From Jiangella sp. DSM 45060 (GTDB taxonomy: Bacteria > Actinomycetota > Actinomycetes > Jiangellales > Jiangellaceae): a stretch of 64,000 nt of DNA. The notes under the pieces are model-generated. The model was not told where the DNA came from. It made no database searches and was given only the letters and a program-made list of their open reading frames with translations. The stretch is from assembly GCF_900105175.1 (NCBI RefSeq), contig NZ_LT629771.1, positions 4,916,501 through 4,980,500 of the forward strand, in the 5' to 3' direction. The position numbers were made by a program, and so were the translations under genes. This document shows, piece after piece, positions 36,178 through 44,347 of the stretch. Each line of letters starts with the position of its first letter. The first letter of the stretch is position 1.

Positions 36178-36216
36178 GCCGTGGGTTCGAATCCTACCGC
36201 GGGCACCAGCAGGTCA
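36178..36216 (+). repeat. attR: partial tRNA-Arg 3' end
   Basis: Right copy of the island's direct repeat: the T-arm, acceptor 3' strand, CCA and eight following bases, without the rest of a tRNA. It marks the junction with core DNA; the nucleoside phosphorylase gene ends 40 bp further on. Confidence 0.85.
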
Positions 36217-36255
36217 AGGGCCATCTCGATCATCGACGTCCCGGGGCGGGGACGG

Positions 36256-37047
36256 TCAGGTACGCGTGTCGTGCTCGTGCAGCGCGACCACCGTCTGGTT
36301 GGCCAGCCGGGCGAGGCGCTCGATGTGCTCCTGGCCGTGGTCCAGCTGGGTCTGCGGGTCGAACACCCCGGACTCGCCCGACACGTGGCGGATGTTGTCC
36401 ATCACCACGGCGAGACCGCCGGCGCGCAGCCGCCACGCGCGGGCCAGGACGAGGACGATGCTGGCCTCCATCTCGCCGGCCAGGACGTTCAGCTGGTGCA
36501 GGTCGTCGAACTGACCGGCCCACCAGCTCTGGTGGAAGTCGTTGAACGACGACCCCGGGCGCGGGTGGCTGGCGTAGAAGGTGTCGGCGCTGCGGGTGAT
36601 GCCGACGTGATGCGGGAGGCCGAGGCTTCGTGCCGCCGTGATCGCCGCCTGGACGACCTCGTGGTGGGCGACCGCGGGGTACTCGACGGGCGCGTAGGCG
36701 CGCGACGCGCCGTCGAGGCGCATGGCGGCGTCGAAGATCGCGATGTCGCCGTTCGCGACGTGGTCCTGGAACGTGCCGCAGGTGCCGACTCGGAGGAAGG
36801 TCCGGGCGCCGCAGCGCGCGAGCTCCTCCATCGCGATCGACGTCGACGGAGCGCCGATGCCGGTGGACGTGCAACTGATCGGCACGCCCTGGTAGGTCCC
36901 GGTGTAGGTGACGTACTCGCGGTTGGCGGCGACCTCCTCGGCGGTGTCCCACGTGGCCGCGATGAGCGGCACGCGCCCGGGGTCGCCCGGCAGCAGCACG
37001 TACGGCGCGACGTCGCCTTCTCGGAGCTTCAGGTGGTACTGGGTCAT
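36256..37047 (-). CDS. Nucleoside phosphorylase (DeoD/Udp family)
   Basis: A 263-residue cytosolic enzyme that splits nucleosides with phosphate into base and (deoxy)ribose-1-phosphate. ATG 37047 follows GAGAGGA. It has the family phosphate-binding start LLPGDPGRVPLIA, the TSTGIGAPSTSIAMEEL block, RVGTCGTFQ, and the sugar-binding AGEMEASIVL motif with Glu-Met-Glu. The residues resemble uridine phosphorylase more than hexameric purine phosphorylase, but the base specificity is not certain. As the last gene of the nucleoside-uptake operon, it gives imported nucleosides a route into metabolism. Confidence 0.92.
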   Translation of the reverse strand: MTQYHLKLREGDVAPYVLLPGDPGRVPLIAATWDTAEEVAANREYVTYTGTYQGVPISCTSTGIGAPSTSIAMEELARCGARTFLRVGTCGTFQDHVANGDIAIFDAAMRLDGASRAYAPVEYPAVAHHEVVQAAITAARSLGLPHHVGITRSADTFYASHPRPGSSFNDFHQSWWAGQFDDLHQLNVLAGEMEASIVLVLARAWRLRAGGLAVVMDNIRHVSGESGVFDPQTQLDHGQEHIERLARLANQTVVALHEHDTRT

Positions 37048-37061
37048 GGTTCCTCTCCTGA

Positions 37062-37775
37062 TCATTCGGATTCGTGGGCGACGGCGACACGCTCGACCCC
37101 GGCGAGCTCGGAGAGCTCCGCGACGAGCAGCTGCAACGGCGGTCGTCCGCGGAACTGCATGCGGGCCACCACCTCCGGCCGGCCCTCGGGGCGGATCTGC
37201 TCCGTCGACCGGATCGTGGTCTGGTAGCCCATGTCGGCGGCCACCGTCAGGATGCCGCGCAGCACTCCCCGTCCGTCGAGGTAGCGGACGGTGAGCGTGG
37301 TGCGCTCGGCCGAGCCGCGCAGGCGGTGGGTGAGCGGCGCGACGACCGTCACCGCCGCGACGTGCAGGACGGTCATCGACACGGCCAGCAGGACCAGCCC
37401 GGCGCCGCACGCCATGCCGACGGCCGCGGTCAGCCAGATGGTCGCCGCCGTGGTCAGGCCGCGGACGACGTCGCGGCGCAGGAAGATCACGCCCGCGCCG
37501 AGGAAGCCGATGCCGGAGACGATCTGGGCGGCGATGCGCGACGGGTCGATGATCGCCGTCGCGGTGTCGACCCCGGCGAAGCCGTACGCGGAGACGAGGG
37601 TGAACCCGGCCGAGCCCATGCCGACGAGCAGGTGGGTGCGCACGCCGGCGCTCTTCTGCGACAGCTGCCGCTCGACGCCGATCGCCCCGCACAGGACGAA
37701 GGCCAGGCCGAGCAGGGTCAGCTCGTCCTGGACGGTGCTCGACAGCCACACCACCTCGGCACGAACGCCGGTCAC
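37062..37775 (-). CDS. MgtC/SapB-family membrane protein
   Basis: A 237-residue protein that starts at GTG 37775, overlapping the HAD gene stop. The N-terminal 150 residues are the MgtC domain: LCGAIGVERQLSQKSAGVRT, HLLVGMGSAGFTLVSAYGF, IAAQIVSGIGFLGAGVIFLR and GLTTAATIWLTAAVGMACG. About five hydrophobic segments are followed by a C-terminal ACT-like soluble domain (about residues 155-237). MgtC proteins modulate Mg2+ limitation responses and inhibit F-ATPase in pathogens; in soil actinomycetes the role is unknown. Its presence inside a nucleoside operon may relate to phosphate or Mg2+ balance during nucleotide breakdown. Confidence 0.9.
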   Translation of the reverse strand: MTGVRAEVVWLSSTVQDELTLLGLAFVLCGAIGVERQLSQKSAGVRTHLLVGMGSAGFTLVSAYGFAGVDTATAIIDPSRIAAQIVSGIGFLGAGVIFLRRDVVRGLTTAATIWLTAAVGMACGAGLVLLAVSMTVLHVAAVTVVAPLTHRLRGSAERTTLTVRYLDGRGVLRGILTVAADMGYQTTIRSTEQIRPEGRPEVVARMQFRGRPPLQLLVAELSELAGVERVAVAHESE

Positions 37776-38401
37776 GGGACGCCGCCGAGCATCCGGGCGA
37801 CGTCGCGCAGGTCGCTGACGATCGTGTGGGCGTCGGCGAGGTCGGACCGGCTGCCATAGCCGAAGTCGACGCCGACGGTCCACGCGCCGGCCCCGAGCCC
37901 CTCCGCGACGTCGTACCGGGTGTCGCCGACGTACAGCAGCGGCCCCTTCGACCGGTAGCGGCGCAGGACCTCCCGTTTCGGGTGCACGTTGCCGTGGACC
38001 TCGCTGATCAGGGCCGTCAGCCCTTGGGCGTGGCAGTCGCCGTGGACCACGCTCTCGTCGGCGCCGCTGACGACCACCACGGGCACGCCGAGGGTCCCGG
38101 CGACTCCGAGGAAGTGCCGGGCGCCGGGGGCCAGGGTGGTGGGCGCCGCACTCATCGCGGCGTTCCACTCGTCGACGCAGCGGCCGGTGGCGTCGGCGGG
38201 GACGCCGAGGGCGGCGAAGTAGGCGTCCATCGGCAGCCGGAAGCCGTCGCGGAAGGCGTCCGCCGTCGCGGGCGTCAGCGCCTCCTGGTCGACGATCGCA
38301 AGCGCCGCACGGGTGGCTCGCCAGGCCCGCTCCGCGTCGTCGACCATGGTCCCGTTCCAGTCGACGGCGACGACGGCCGGTGGTCGTGGCGGGGCGATCA
38401 C
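37772..38401 (-). CDS. HAD-superfamily phosphatase
   Basis: A 209-residue phosphatase starting at GTG 38401, overlapping the upstream stop. HAD motif I is VVAVDWNGTMVDD, in which the first Asp is the nucleophile and Asn stands in the second-Asp position. Motif II is VVVVSGADES, motif III is the Lys in NVHPKREVL, and motif IV is LLYVGDTRYDVAEG. The alpha-helical cap between motifs I and II fits the phosphoglycolate-phosphatase group. Given its neighbours, a sugar phosphate or nucleotide is a likely substrate. Asn in place of the second Asp could lower hydrolysis, since that Asp is the general acid/base. Confidence 0.87.
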   Translation of the reverse strand: MIAPPRPPAVVAVDWNGTMVDDAERAWRATRAALAIVDQEALTPATADAFRDGFRLPMDAYFAALGVPADATGRCVDEWNAAMSAAPTTLAPGARHFLGVAGTLGVPVVVVSGADESVVHGDCHAQGLTALISEVHGNVHPKREVLRRYRSKGPLLYVGDTRYDVAEGLGAGAWTVGVDFGYGSRSDLADAHTIVSDLRDVARMLGGVP

Positions 38402-39750
38402 CGGAAATACCCCCGCATCGCGTCGCGGGCACTGAACCGGTCCTCGACCGTCAGCGGACGGCCGAGCCACGACTCGGCCAGGGGGCGTACGTGTTCGAGC
38501 AGGGCCACGGTGTGCGGGTTCTCCTTCGGGTCGCTGACTCCGGCCGGCGCGCGGCTCCAGTTCCACCACAGGTGGTCGTTGCCGGGCGTCCGTGGATCGG
38601 TGCGCTCGTCGTGGGCCCGTCTCAGCCGGCCCAGCTCGCCGGCCTCGATGCCGGCGACGATCACCGAGTCGTCAGGGAACGGGAACAGGCGGTGGAGGTC
38701 GAGCTCGCTGACGGGGCCCGCCGCGAGGGCCGCGACGGCGCCGTCGACGGGCGCCTGGGTGAAGAACGCGTGCGGCGGGACGAACGCGGCGTCCGCGCCG
38801 GCGGACGTCCGGAAGGCGTCGGCCACCGCCGACGGCAGGTAGCCGCCGGCGCCCGGCACGCTGGTCAGCGCGGCGGGGTTGGTGCCGACGCGTTCGGCGG
38901 CCGCCGCGGCCAGGCGTTCGGCGGCGCCGCGCCGGACGTGCGAGCCGGGCGCCGCGGGCGCGACGGCGGCGAAGCCGGCCGGCACCGCGCCCGACGTGGT
39001 GAGGTCGACGACGAGCACGGATTCCGCGAACGGATGGGCGTGGCCGACGACCGTGGAGCCGAGCCGGCCGGCCCAGCGGCCGAGCGTGTGCCCGCCGAGG
39101 ACGGCGTCGGCGTGAGTGCTCCAGCCCCGGAGGTCGTCGAGCCACCGGCTGCTGCGGACGCCCGCCCGCGGCGCCTCCGGCCACCACTCGACCCCGTCGT
39201 GCTGCAGGACGACGATCCAGTCCGCGCCGGCCGCCCGCAACCACGTCGCATGGGCCCGGACGACATCGGCCGGATCACCCACCGGCTCCGGGCCGGGCGC
39301 GAGGCGATGCACGTGCGGGTGGGTCAGACCGATCACGCCGACGGCACCGGCGGCCGTGCCGATCAGCCGGGCCGGCGCCAGGCCGGCGGCGGCGTTCGCA
39401 CACAGCAGCGGGAACGCGAGCGCGTCGGCACCGGCCCGAGCCGCGGCGGTCCCCTCGTCGAACTCGTGGTTGCCGGCCGCGGCGGCGCCGATCGGCAGGT
39501 CGGCGAGCAGCGCCCAGTCCCGCCGTCCGGTCAGCGACCAGAGCGGGCCGCCGGTGAAGTCGCCCGAGTCCAGCCAGAGGGTCGGGCCCCGGCGGCTCTC
39601 CTGCTCGAGCAGGCCGACGACGCCGTCGACGGTGCCCGAGCGCCCGTGTCCGGCGGGCAGCGGCGCCACTGAGGCCAGCAGGTCGTTGGTGGCGAGCAGC
39701 CTGACCCTGACCTCGGGCGGACGAGGAGGCAGCGTCGAACCCGCCGTCAC
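38398..39750 (-). CDS. Metallophosphoesterase/5'-nucleotidase-like protein with altered metal site
   Basis: A 450-residue protein from GTG 39750, overlapping the permease stop. It has the two-domain layout of UshA-like 5'-nucleotidases: an N-terminal calcineurin-like domain (LLATNDLLASV, LWLDSGDFTGG, AAAGNHEFDEG, AVLGGHTLGRW) and a C-terminal substrate domain (LPSAVADAFRTSAGADAAFVP). Two expected metal-binding His are missing: the DxHG motif is Asp23-Leu-Leu25, and the final GHxH reads GHTL. No signal peptide is present, whereas UshA-type enzymes are exported. It may therefore be a cytoplasmic, divergent or weakly active phosphoesterase. Confidence 0.82.
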   Translation of the reverse strand: MTAGSTLPPRPPEVRVRLLATNDLLASVAPLPAGHGRSGTVDGVVGLLEQESRRGPTLWLDSGDFTGGPLWSLTGRRDWALLADLPIGAAAAGNHEFDEGTAAARAGADALAFPLLCANAAAGLAPARLIGTAAGAVGVIGLTHPHVHRLAPGPEPVGDPADVVRAHATWLRAAGADWIVVLQHDGVEWWPEAPRAGVRSSRWLDDLRGWSTHADAVLGGHTLGRWAGRLGSTVVGHAHPFAESVLVVDLTTSGAVPAGFAAVAPAAPGSHVRRGAAERLAAAAAERVGTNPAALTSVPGAGGYLPSAVADAFRTSAGADAAFVPPHAFFTQAPVDGAVAALAAGPVSELDLHRLFPFPDDSVIVAGIEAGELGRLRRAHDERTDPRTPGNDHLWWNWSRAPAGVSDPKENPHTVALLEHVRPLAESWLGRPLTVEDRFSARDAMRGYFR

Positions 39751-40685
39751 GCCACCACCCGGCTCTCCCCGGCCTCGGCCGCGGCGTCCGGCCGGAACCG
39801 GCGAGCGACGCTGGGGACGGCCAGCATGGCGATGATGGCGACGTACGGCAGCACCCCGGACAGCTCTGTCGGCAGGCCGATGTTCTGCAGGTTGAAGCCG
39901 AGGGTGTCGAAGTAGGCGAACGTGATGGCCAGCGGCAGCAGCAGCCAGGGCCGCTGAGCGGCGATCAGCACCAGCGCCAGCGCGATGAAGCCGCGGGCGT
40001 TGGTCATGCCCGGCGAGAACTGCGCCGCGGAGGCCAGGGCCAGCTGGGCGCCGCCGAGCCCGACGAACGCGCCGCCGACCACCAGGGCGAGCCATTGCGT
40101 GCGCGCCGGTGAACGCCCGGCGGCCACGGCGACGTCGGGCGCGCTGCCGACCACGCGAGTCGTCAGCCCGCCGCGGGTGCGGTGCAGCCACAGCGTGAGC
40201 AGCGGGGTGGTGAGCACGGCGGCGTAGAGCACGATGGTCTGCCCGCTGACCACGTCGCCGAGCCATGGCACCGACGCGACGAGTGGCAGCTCGATGCGCG
40301 GCAACGGCTCCAGTGAGGGGGTGACGATGGTGCCCTCGCCGGCGAACAGCACGGCCGTCAGCACCGAGGTGCCGCCCACAGCGATGAAGTTCAGCGCGAT
40401 GCCGGTGACGATCGGGTTGACCCCGCCGCTGATCGCGACGGCGGCGAACAGCGCGCTGGCGCAGGTGGAGGCGGCGACGGCGCCGAGCAGCCCGGCCGGT
40501 GCGCCACCGCCGGTCAGTTCCTGGGCCGCGATGGCGCCGAAGCAGCCGAACAGCATCGCGCCCTCGGCGCCGAGCACGAGCACGCCCGCGCGCATCGGCA
40601 GGTAGACGCCGAACGAGACGAACAGCAGCGCGGCCGTGGCCTGAAGGGTGAGCTGCCAGAGGTCGGTGCCGAACCAGAAGCCCAT
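39747..40685 (-). CDS. Nucleoside-type ABC permease 2 (BPD_transp_2 family)
   Basis: A 312-residue membrane protein from ATG 40685, which shares one base with the stop of permease 1 (TGATG). It has about eight to ten helices and the family blocks VYLPMRAGVLVLGAEGAMLFG, GVNPIVTGIALNFIAVGG and GMTNARGFIALALVLIAAQRP; the last precedes the coupling region. It corresponds to NupQ/YufQ-type subunits that pair with a second permease, a two-domain ATPase and a BMP lipoprotein. Confidence 0.92.
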   Translation of the reverse strand: MGFWFGTDLWQLTLQATAALLFVSFGVYLPMRAGVLVLGAEGAMLFGCFGAIAAQELTGGGAPAGLLGAVAASTCASALFAAVAISGGVNPIVTGIALNFIAVGGTSVLTAVLFAGEGTIVTPSLEPLPRIELPLVASVPWLGDVVSGQTIVLYAAVLTTPLLTLWLHRTRGGLTTRVVGSAPDVAVAAGRSPARTQWLALVVGGAFVGLGGAQLALASAAQFSPGMTNARGFIALALVLIAAQRPWLLLPLAITFAYFDTLGFNLQNIGLPTELSGVLPYVAIIAMLAVPSVARRFRPDAAAEAGESRVVA

Positions 40686-41791
40686 CAGGATTCCCCCTTG
40701 GCCGTACTCATCGCCGGTTCGGGTGACGGTGGCGGTGCGGGCGCCGGTCGGTCCGTGCCGCCGCGTGCGCGCGGCGCCTGCCTGGTGAGCGCGACGGCGG
40801 CGATGACGATCAGCACGCCCTGGACGAGGGTGCCCATCCCCGCGGTGATCCCGATGTCGCGCTGGACACCGGCCAGGCCGGTGGTGAGCGCGGCGAGGAA
40901 GAGCGCGGCCGGGAGCATGATCAGCAGGCCGCTCGGGATCAGGATGGCCGCCGTCAGGCCGGTCCACGCGACGGAGCTCGGCCCGCCGAGGGTCCCGTCC
41001 TGGAAGCGGTGGTAGACGCCGAAGACCTCGATGGCGCCGGCGAGGCCGGTGATGGATCCGCTGCCGAGCAGCACGGTCAGCGGGTAGCGACGCGAGTCGA
41101 CTCCGGAGAGCGTCGCGAACTTCGGGTTCCGGCCGTACATCGTGAGGCGGTGCCCGGCGACGGTGTACCGGACGATCGCCCAGACGACGACCGTGACGAC
41201 GATGGCGATGACGAAGCCGAGGTGCAGCGACGTCCGCGGCACGAGCACCGGGAGCCACGCGTCCTGCGCGATCATGCGGGTCGCGACAATGCTGTGCGCG
41301 TCCGGATCCTGCAGCGTGGTCCGGGTGATGAAGCGGGCCAGGCCGTCGGCGAAGTAGTTGGCGATCAGGGTCAGCACGACCAGCTGGACCCGCGTGGCCG
41401 CGGCCAGCCCTCCGATCGCGCAGGCCCAGGCCCCGCCGGCCAGCGCGCCGATGAGCAGGGACGCGACCGCGACGACGACGCCCGGGCCGGGCAGCATCGT
41501 GCCCGCGGTGGCCGCGGCGAGGCCGCCGATGACGTACTGCCCCACCTGCCCGACGTCGAACAGGCCGGCCCTGATCGAGACGCTGGCCGACACCGCGATC
41601 AGCAGGATCGGCGTCATGGTCCGGGCGGTCGAGGCCAGCGCGGTGTCGGTCCCGCCGATGCCGGCGAAGAACGACGCGAAGCCGGGCGCCACCTGGTCGA
41701 CGCCCTGCAGCGCCGCGAGCAGGACGGCGACGACCGCCAGCCCGAGCGCCGCGACCAGGACGATCGTCAGGGCTCGTCGTGCGCCGGTCAT
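40685..41791 (-). CDS. Nucleoside-type ABC permease 1 (BPD_transp_2 family)
   Basis: A 368-residue membrane protein from ATG 41791, which overlaps the ATPase stop as ATGA. Typical blocks are ILLIAVSASVSIRAGLFDVG, the long central helices, RLTMYGRNPKFATLSGVDSR (the cytoplasmic coupling loop) and GPSSVAWTGLTAAILI. A proline-rich C-terminal tail is added. It corresponds to the YufP/NupP subunit of guanosine/nucleoside importers. Confidence 0.92.
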   Translation of the reverse strand: MTGARRALTIVLVAALGLAVVAVLLAALQGVDQVAPGFASFFAGIGGTDTALASTARTMTPILLIAVSASVSIRAGLFDVGQVGQYVIGGLAAATAGTMLPGPGVVVAVASLLIGALAGGAWACAIGGLAAATRVQLVVLTLIANYFADGLARFITRTTLQDPDAHSIVATRMIAQDAWLPVLVPRTSLHLGFVIAIVVTVVVWAIVRYTVAGHRLTMYGRNPKFATLSGVDSRRYPLTVLLGSGSITGLAGAIEVFGVYHRFQDGTLGGPSSVAWTGLTAAILIPSGLLIMLPAALFLAALTTGLAGVQRDIGITAGMGTLVQGVLIVIAAVALTRQAPRARGGTDRPAPAPPPSPEPAMSTAKGES

Positions 41792-43311
41792 GAGACCTCC
41801 TCGTGCCGCGCCGCCGCGACGTCGTGGCCGAGGCCGCCGAGGAGCTCGCCGAGACGCCCCAGGGTCAGCTGGTCCCGCTCGTACCCGGGGCCGAGCCGGC
41901 CGCGGTCGATGACGTGCACCCGGTCGCTGAGCGCGAGCAGTTCGTCCACGTCGGAGGTGACCAGGAGCACGGCGCCGCCCCGGCCGGTGAACTCCCGCAG
42001 CTGGGCGTGGATGAGCGCGACACCGGCGAAGTCGACTCCTCGGGTCGGCTCGTGCGCCAGCAGGATGCGAGCGCCGTCGCCGAGCTCGCGTGCGACCGCG
42101 ACCCGCTGGAGGTTGCCGCCGCTGAGCTCGCTCGCGGGCTGGCGGGTGCTGCTCGCCACCACCCGGGCACGCTCCACCAGCGACCGCGCGAGGCGGTCGG
42201 CCCTGGCCCGGCGCAGCAGGCCGAGGCGGCCGCGCACCGTGGGCGGCGGGACGGCGGAGATGACGTTGTCGGTGATGCTGGCGGTGGGCGCCGAGCCGGC
42301 TTCCTTGACGCTCTCCGGGATGAAGCGCAGGCCCGCGGCGCGGCGGGCGCGCGTCGACCACGTCGACACGTCCCGCCCGTCGATCGTCAGGGGCAGGTGA
42401 GCCGCGGTGCGCTCCAGACCGGCGATGGTGTCGAGCAGTTCGTTCTGGCCGTTGCCGGAGACCCCGGCGATGCCGACGATCTCGCCGGCCCGCACGCTCA
42501 GCCGTCCGCCGACGTCGAGCACCGGCGCGCCCGGTGGGGCGCCGGCCGGCCGGACGGCGCCGGCCACCTCGCCACCGGCCGCGTCGTCGCCGCCCGTCAT
42601 GGCCCGGCCGATCCGCCCGAGCTCGAACGGCGCCACCGGGAGGTGGAGCACGCTCTCGCCCCGGCGCAGCACGTTGACCTCGTCGCAGTGCTGCACCACC
42701 TCGCGCAGCCGGTGGCTGATGAACACGACGCTCATGCCGCCCGCGGCGAGATCGCGCATGACCTCGAACAGGTTGTCGACCTCGCGCGGCGTCAGGTAGG
42801 TGGTGGGCTCGTCGAGCAACAGGCAGCGGGCTCCTCGATAGAGCGCCGAGAGGATGTCGACGCGCTGGCGGACACCGACCGGGACCTCGGCGGCGGGCTT
42901 GGCCAGCGGCACGACGATGCCGGTGCGGGCCATCAGGTCGCGGACGCTCTCCTTGTGGGCGCTCCAGCTGATGCCGCCGAGCAGCCGGCGCGGCCACGCA
43001 CCGGTCCCGGCCGCGTCCTCGGCGCCGAACACGATGTTCTCCAGCAGCGAGAGCTCGTCGACGGTGGACAGCTGCTGGCGCACCAGGCCGACCCGGACGC
43101 CGACCTCGAGCGCACCCGCGTCCGGGCCGAGGTCGCCCGAGATCAGCTGCATGAGCGTGCTCTTGCCCGCGCCGTTCTCGCCGACCAGCGCCGAGATGCG
43201 CCCGGCGGTCACGGTCAGGTCGGCCCGCCGCAGGGCGCGCACCGGGCCGAACGACTTGGCCAGGCCAATGGCGCGGACGTGGACGGGCGGGCCCGCGGTG
43301 TGGGCCGTCAT
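41788..43311 (-). CDS. Two-domain ABC ATPase of nucleoside importer
   Basis: A 507-residue protein with tandem nucleotide-binding domains. The first has Walker A GENGAGKST and Walker B LLLDEPTTYL, but its signature is altered (VPVGVRQR rather than LSxGxQQR). The second has a degenerate P-loop (GVSGNGQNE), as is usual for this family, a good signature LSGGNLQR and an EPTRGVD Walker B. Thus the two composite sites are unequal, as in sugar and nucleoside ATPases such as RbsA/NupO. ATG 43311 touches the stop of the BMP gene. Confidence 0.93.
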   Translation of the reverse strand: MTAHTAGPPVHVRAIGLAKSFGPVRALRRADLTVTAGRISALVGENGAGKSTLMQLISGDLGPDAGALEVGVRVGLVRQQLSTVDELSLLENIVFGAEDAAGTGAWPRRLLGGISWSAHKESVRDLMARTGIVVPLAKPAAEVPVGVRQRVDILSALYRGARCLLLDEPTTYLTPREVDNLFEVMRDLAAGGMSVVFISHRLREVVQHCDEVNVLRRGESVLHLPVAPFELGRIGRAMTGGDDAAGGEVAGAVRPAGAPPGAPVLDVGGRLSVRAGEIVGIAGVSGNGQNELLDTIAGLERTAAHLPLTIDGRDVSTWSTRARRAAGLRFIPESVKEAGSAPTASITDNVISAVPPPTVRGRLGLLRRARADRLARSLVERARVVASSTRQPASELSGGNLQRVAVARELGDGARILLAHEPTRGVDFAGVALIHAQLREFTGRGGAVLLVTSDVDELLALSDRVHVIDRGRLGPGYERDQLTLGRLGELLGGLGHDVAAARHEEVS

Positions 43312-44318
43312 CAGCCGGCCGAGCCGCCGGACAGGATGTGGTCGTAGGCAGTGGTCCCCGCCTCGACCACCTCCGCCGGCAGCTCGAAGTCGTCGCTGGC
43401 CGGGCCGGTGACGTAGGGGATCTCGAAGATGTCGTCCTTCAGCCCCAGCTCACGGGTCTCGCCGCCCGGGACCGAGCCCTCGGCGTACGCGGCGATGATG
43501 GCGAAGTTGAGGTTGTCCTCGGTCGGCGCGGCGATGAAGGCCAGCGCCGGCTGGGTGTCCTTGACGGTGGCCCAGTCGGTGAGGTCGGAGGCGATCGTGC
43601 GGTAGTCCTTCTCCGCGCCGAGCGCGTAGACCTGCAGGTTCGAGCCGGCGGCGCTGTAGATGACGTCGGCGCCCGCCGAGGCCTGGCTGGTCGCGATGGA
43701 GCCGGCCTTCGCGGGGTCGGTGAACGACCCGACGGCGGTGGTGATGACCTCGACGGACGGGTCGACGCTCGCCGCGCCCGCGGCGAAGCCGTCGCTGTAG
43801 CGGAGCAGGGTGGGCGACTCGTCGCCGATGATGACACCGATCGTCCCCGACTCGGTCATGGCCGCCGCCATGGCTCCGGCGACGTAGGTGCCCTCCTCGT
43901 TCGCCGCGTTGAACGAGGTGACGTTCGGGCCGCTGGCGATGCCACCGGCGATGTAGAAGGCCTGGTCGGGATACTCGGCCGCCACCTGGGTGACGGCGTC
44001 GCCGTTGGCGAAGAACGGGACGCCGATGGCGTCGTAGCAGCCCTTGGCCGCCGCCGCTCGCAGGTTGTCCGCGACGCCGGCGATGCCGGTGCCGTCGGTG
44101 ACGTCGATCTCGACGCCCAGTTCCTCCGCCGCGCGGTCGAGCCCGCGCTTGATGGTCTGCTCGGCGGTGCTGCCGGTCATCGGGTCCTGCATGACGAAGG
44201 CGTAGCCGCAGGTCTCCGCCGACGAGCTCGTGCCGTCGGCCGCCGAGCAGGACGACAGCCCGGCCGTCGCCACCAGAAGGCCGGCGGTCACCGCGGCGCG
44301 GGTGCGAGTCGTGTTCAT
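43311..44318 (-). CDS. BMP-family nucleoside-binding lipoprotein
   Basis: A 335-residue receptor. Residues 1-24 form a lipoprotein signal ending in a lipobox GLSSC. The mature part is of the BMP/PnrA type: YAFVMQDPMTGSTAEQTIKRG, CYDAIGVPFFANGDAV, NEEGTYVAGAMAAAMTESG (family signature) and VGSFTDPAKAGSIATSQ, with STSGSNLQV-like DVIYSAAGSNLQVYAL. It captures purine or pyrimidine nucleosides for the permeases encoded downstream. It begins only 29 bp after the RpiR-type gene, so there is room for a ribosome site but not a normal promoter. Confidence 0.93.
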   Translation of the reverse strand: MNTTRTRAAVTAGLLVATAGLSSCSAADGTSSSAETCGYAFVMQDPMTGSTAEQTIKRGLDRAAEELGVEIDVTDGTGIAGVADNLRAAAAKGCYDAIGVPFFANGDAVTQVAAEYPDQAFYIAGGIASGPNVTSFNAANEEGTYVAGAMAAAMTESGTIGVIIGDESPTLLRYSDGFAAGAASVDPSVEVITTAVGSFTDPAKAGSIATSQASAGADVIYSAAGSNLQVYALGAEKDYRTIASDLTDWATVKDTQPALAFIAAPTEDNLNFAIIAAYAEGSVPGGETRELGLKDDIFEIPYVTGPASDDFELPAEVVEAGTTAYDHILSGGSAG

Positions 44319-44347
44319 GGTCTCCTCCAGCTGAGAGGTGGTGCCAG

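Larger units (their letters stand above)
12247..36216. mobile_element. Genomic island integrated at the 3' end of tRNA-Arg(CCG)
   Basis: A 39-nt direct repeat covering the tRNA T-arm and acceptor 3' end bounds about 24 kb. Copies are at 12247-12285 and 36178-36216, with 38/39 identical and the last 33 identical. The left copy completes the intact tRNA; the right copy is a fragment only. Between them are glycosylation, transport and catabolic genes plus decayed small genes, with locally AT-richer DNA around 34.3-34.6 kb. No intact integrase, excisionase or transfer gene is visible, so the element is probably immobile now or was moved by enzymes encoded elsewhere. Confidence 0.85.

Noticed and set aside
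36178-36253. Second complete tRNA-Arg gene
   Set aside because: Only the T-arm and acceptor 3' strand are present; no D-arm or anticodon arm precedes them.
40685-42997. Long frame that includes permease 1
   Set aside because: Only the part from ATG 41791 is the permease. The upstream extension is Arg/Pro-rich and overlaps the ABC ATPase in another frame.
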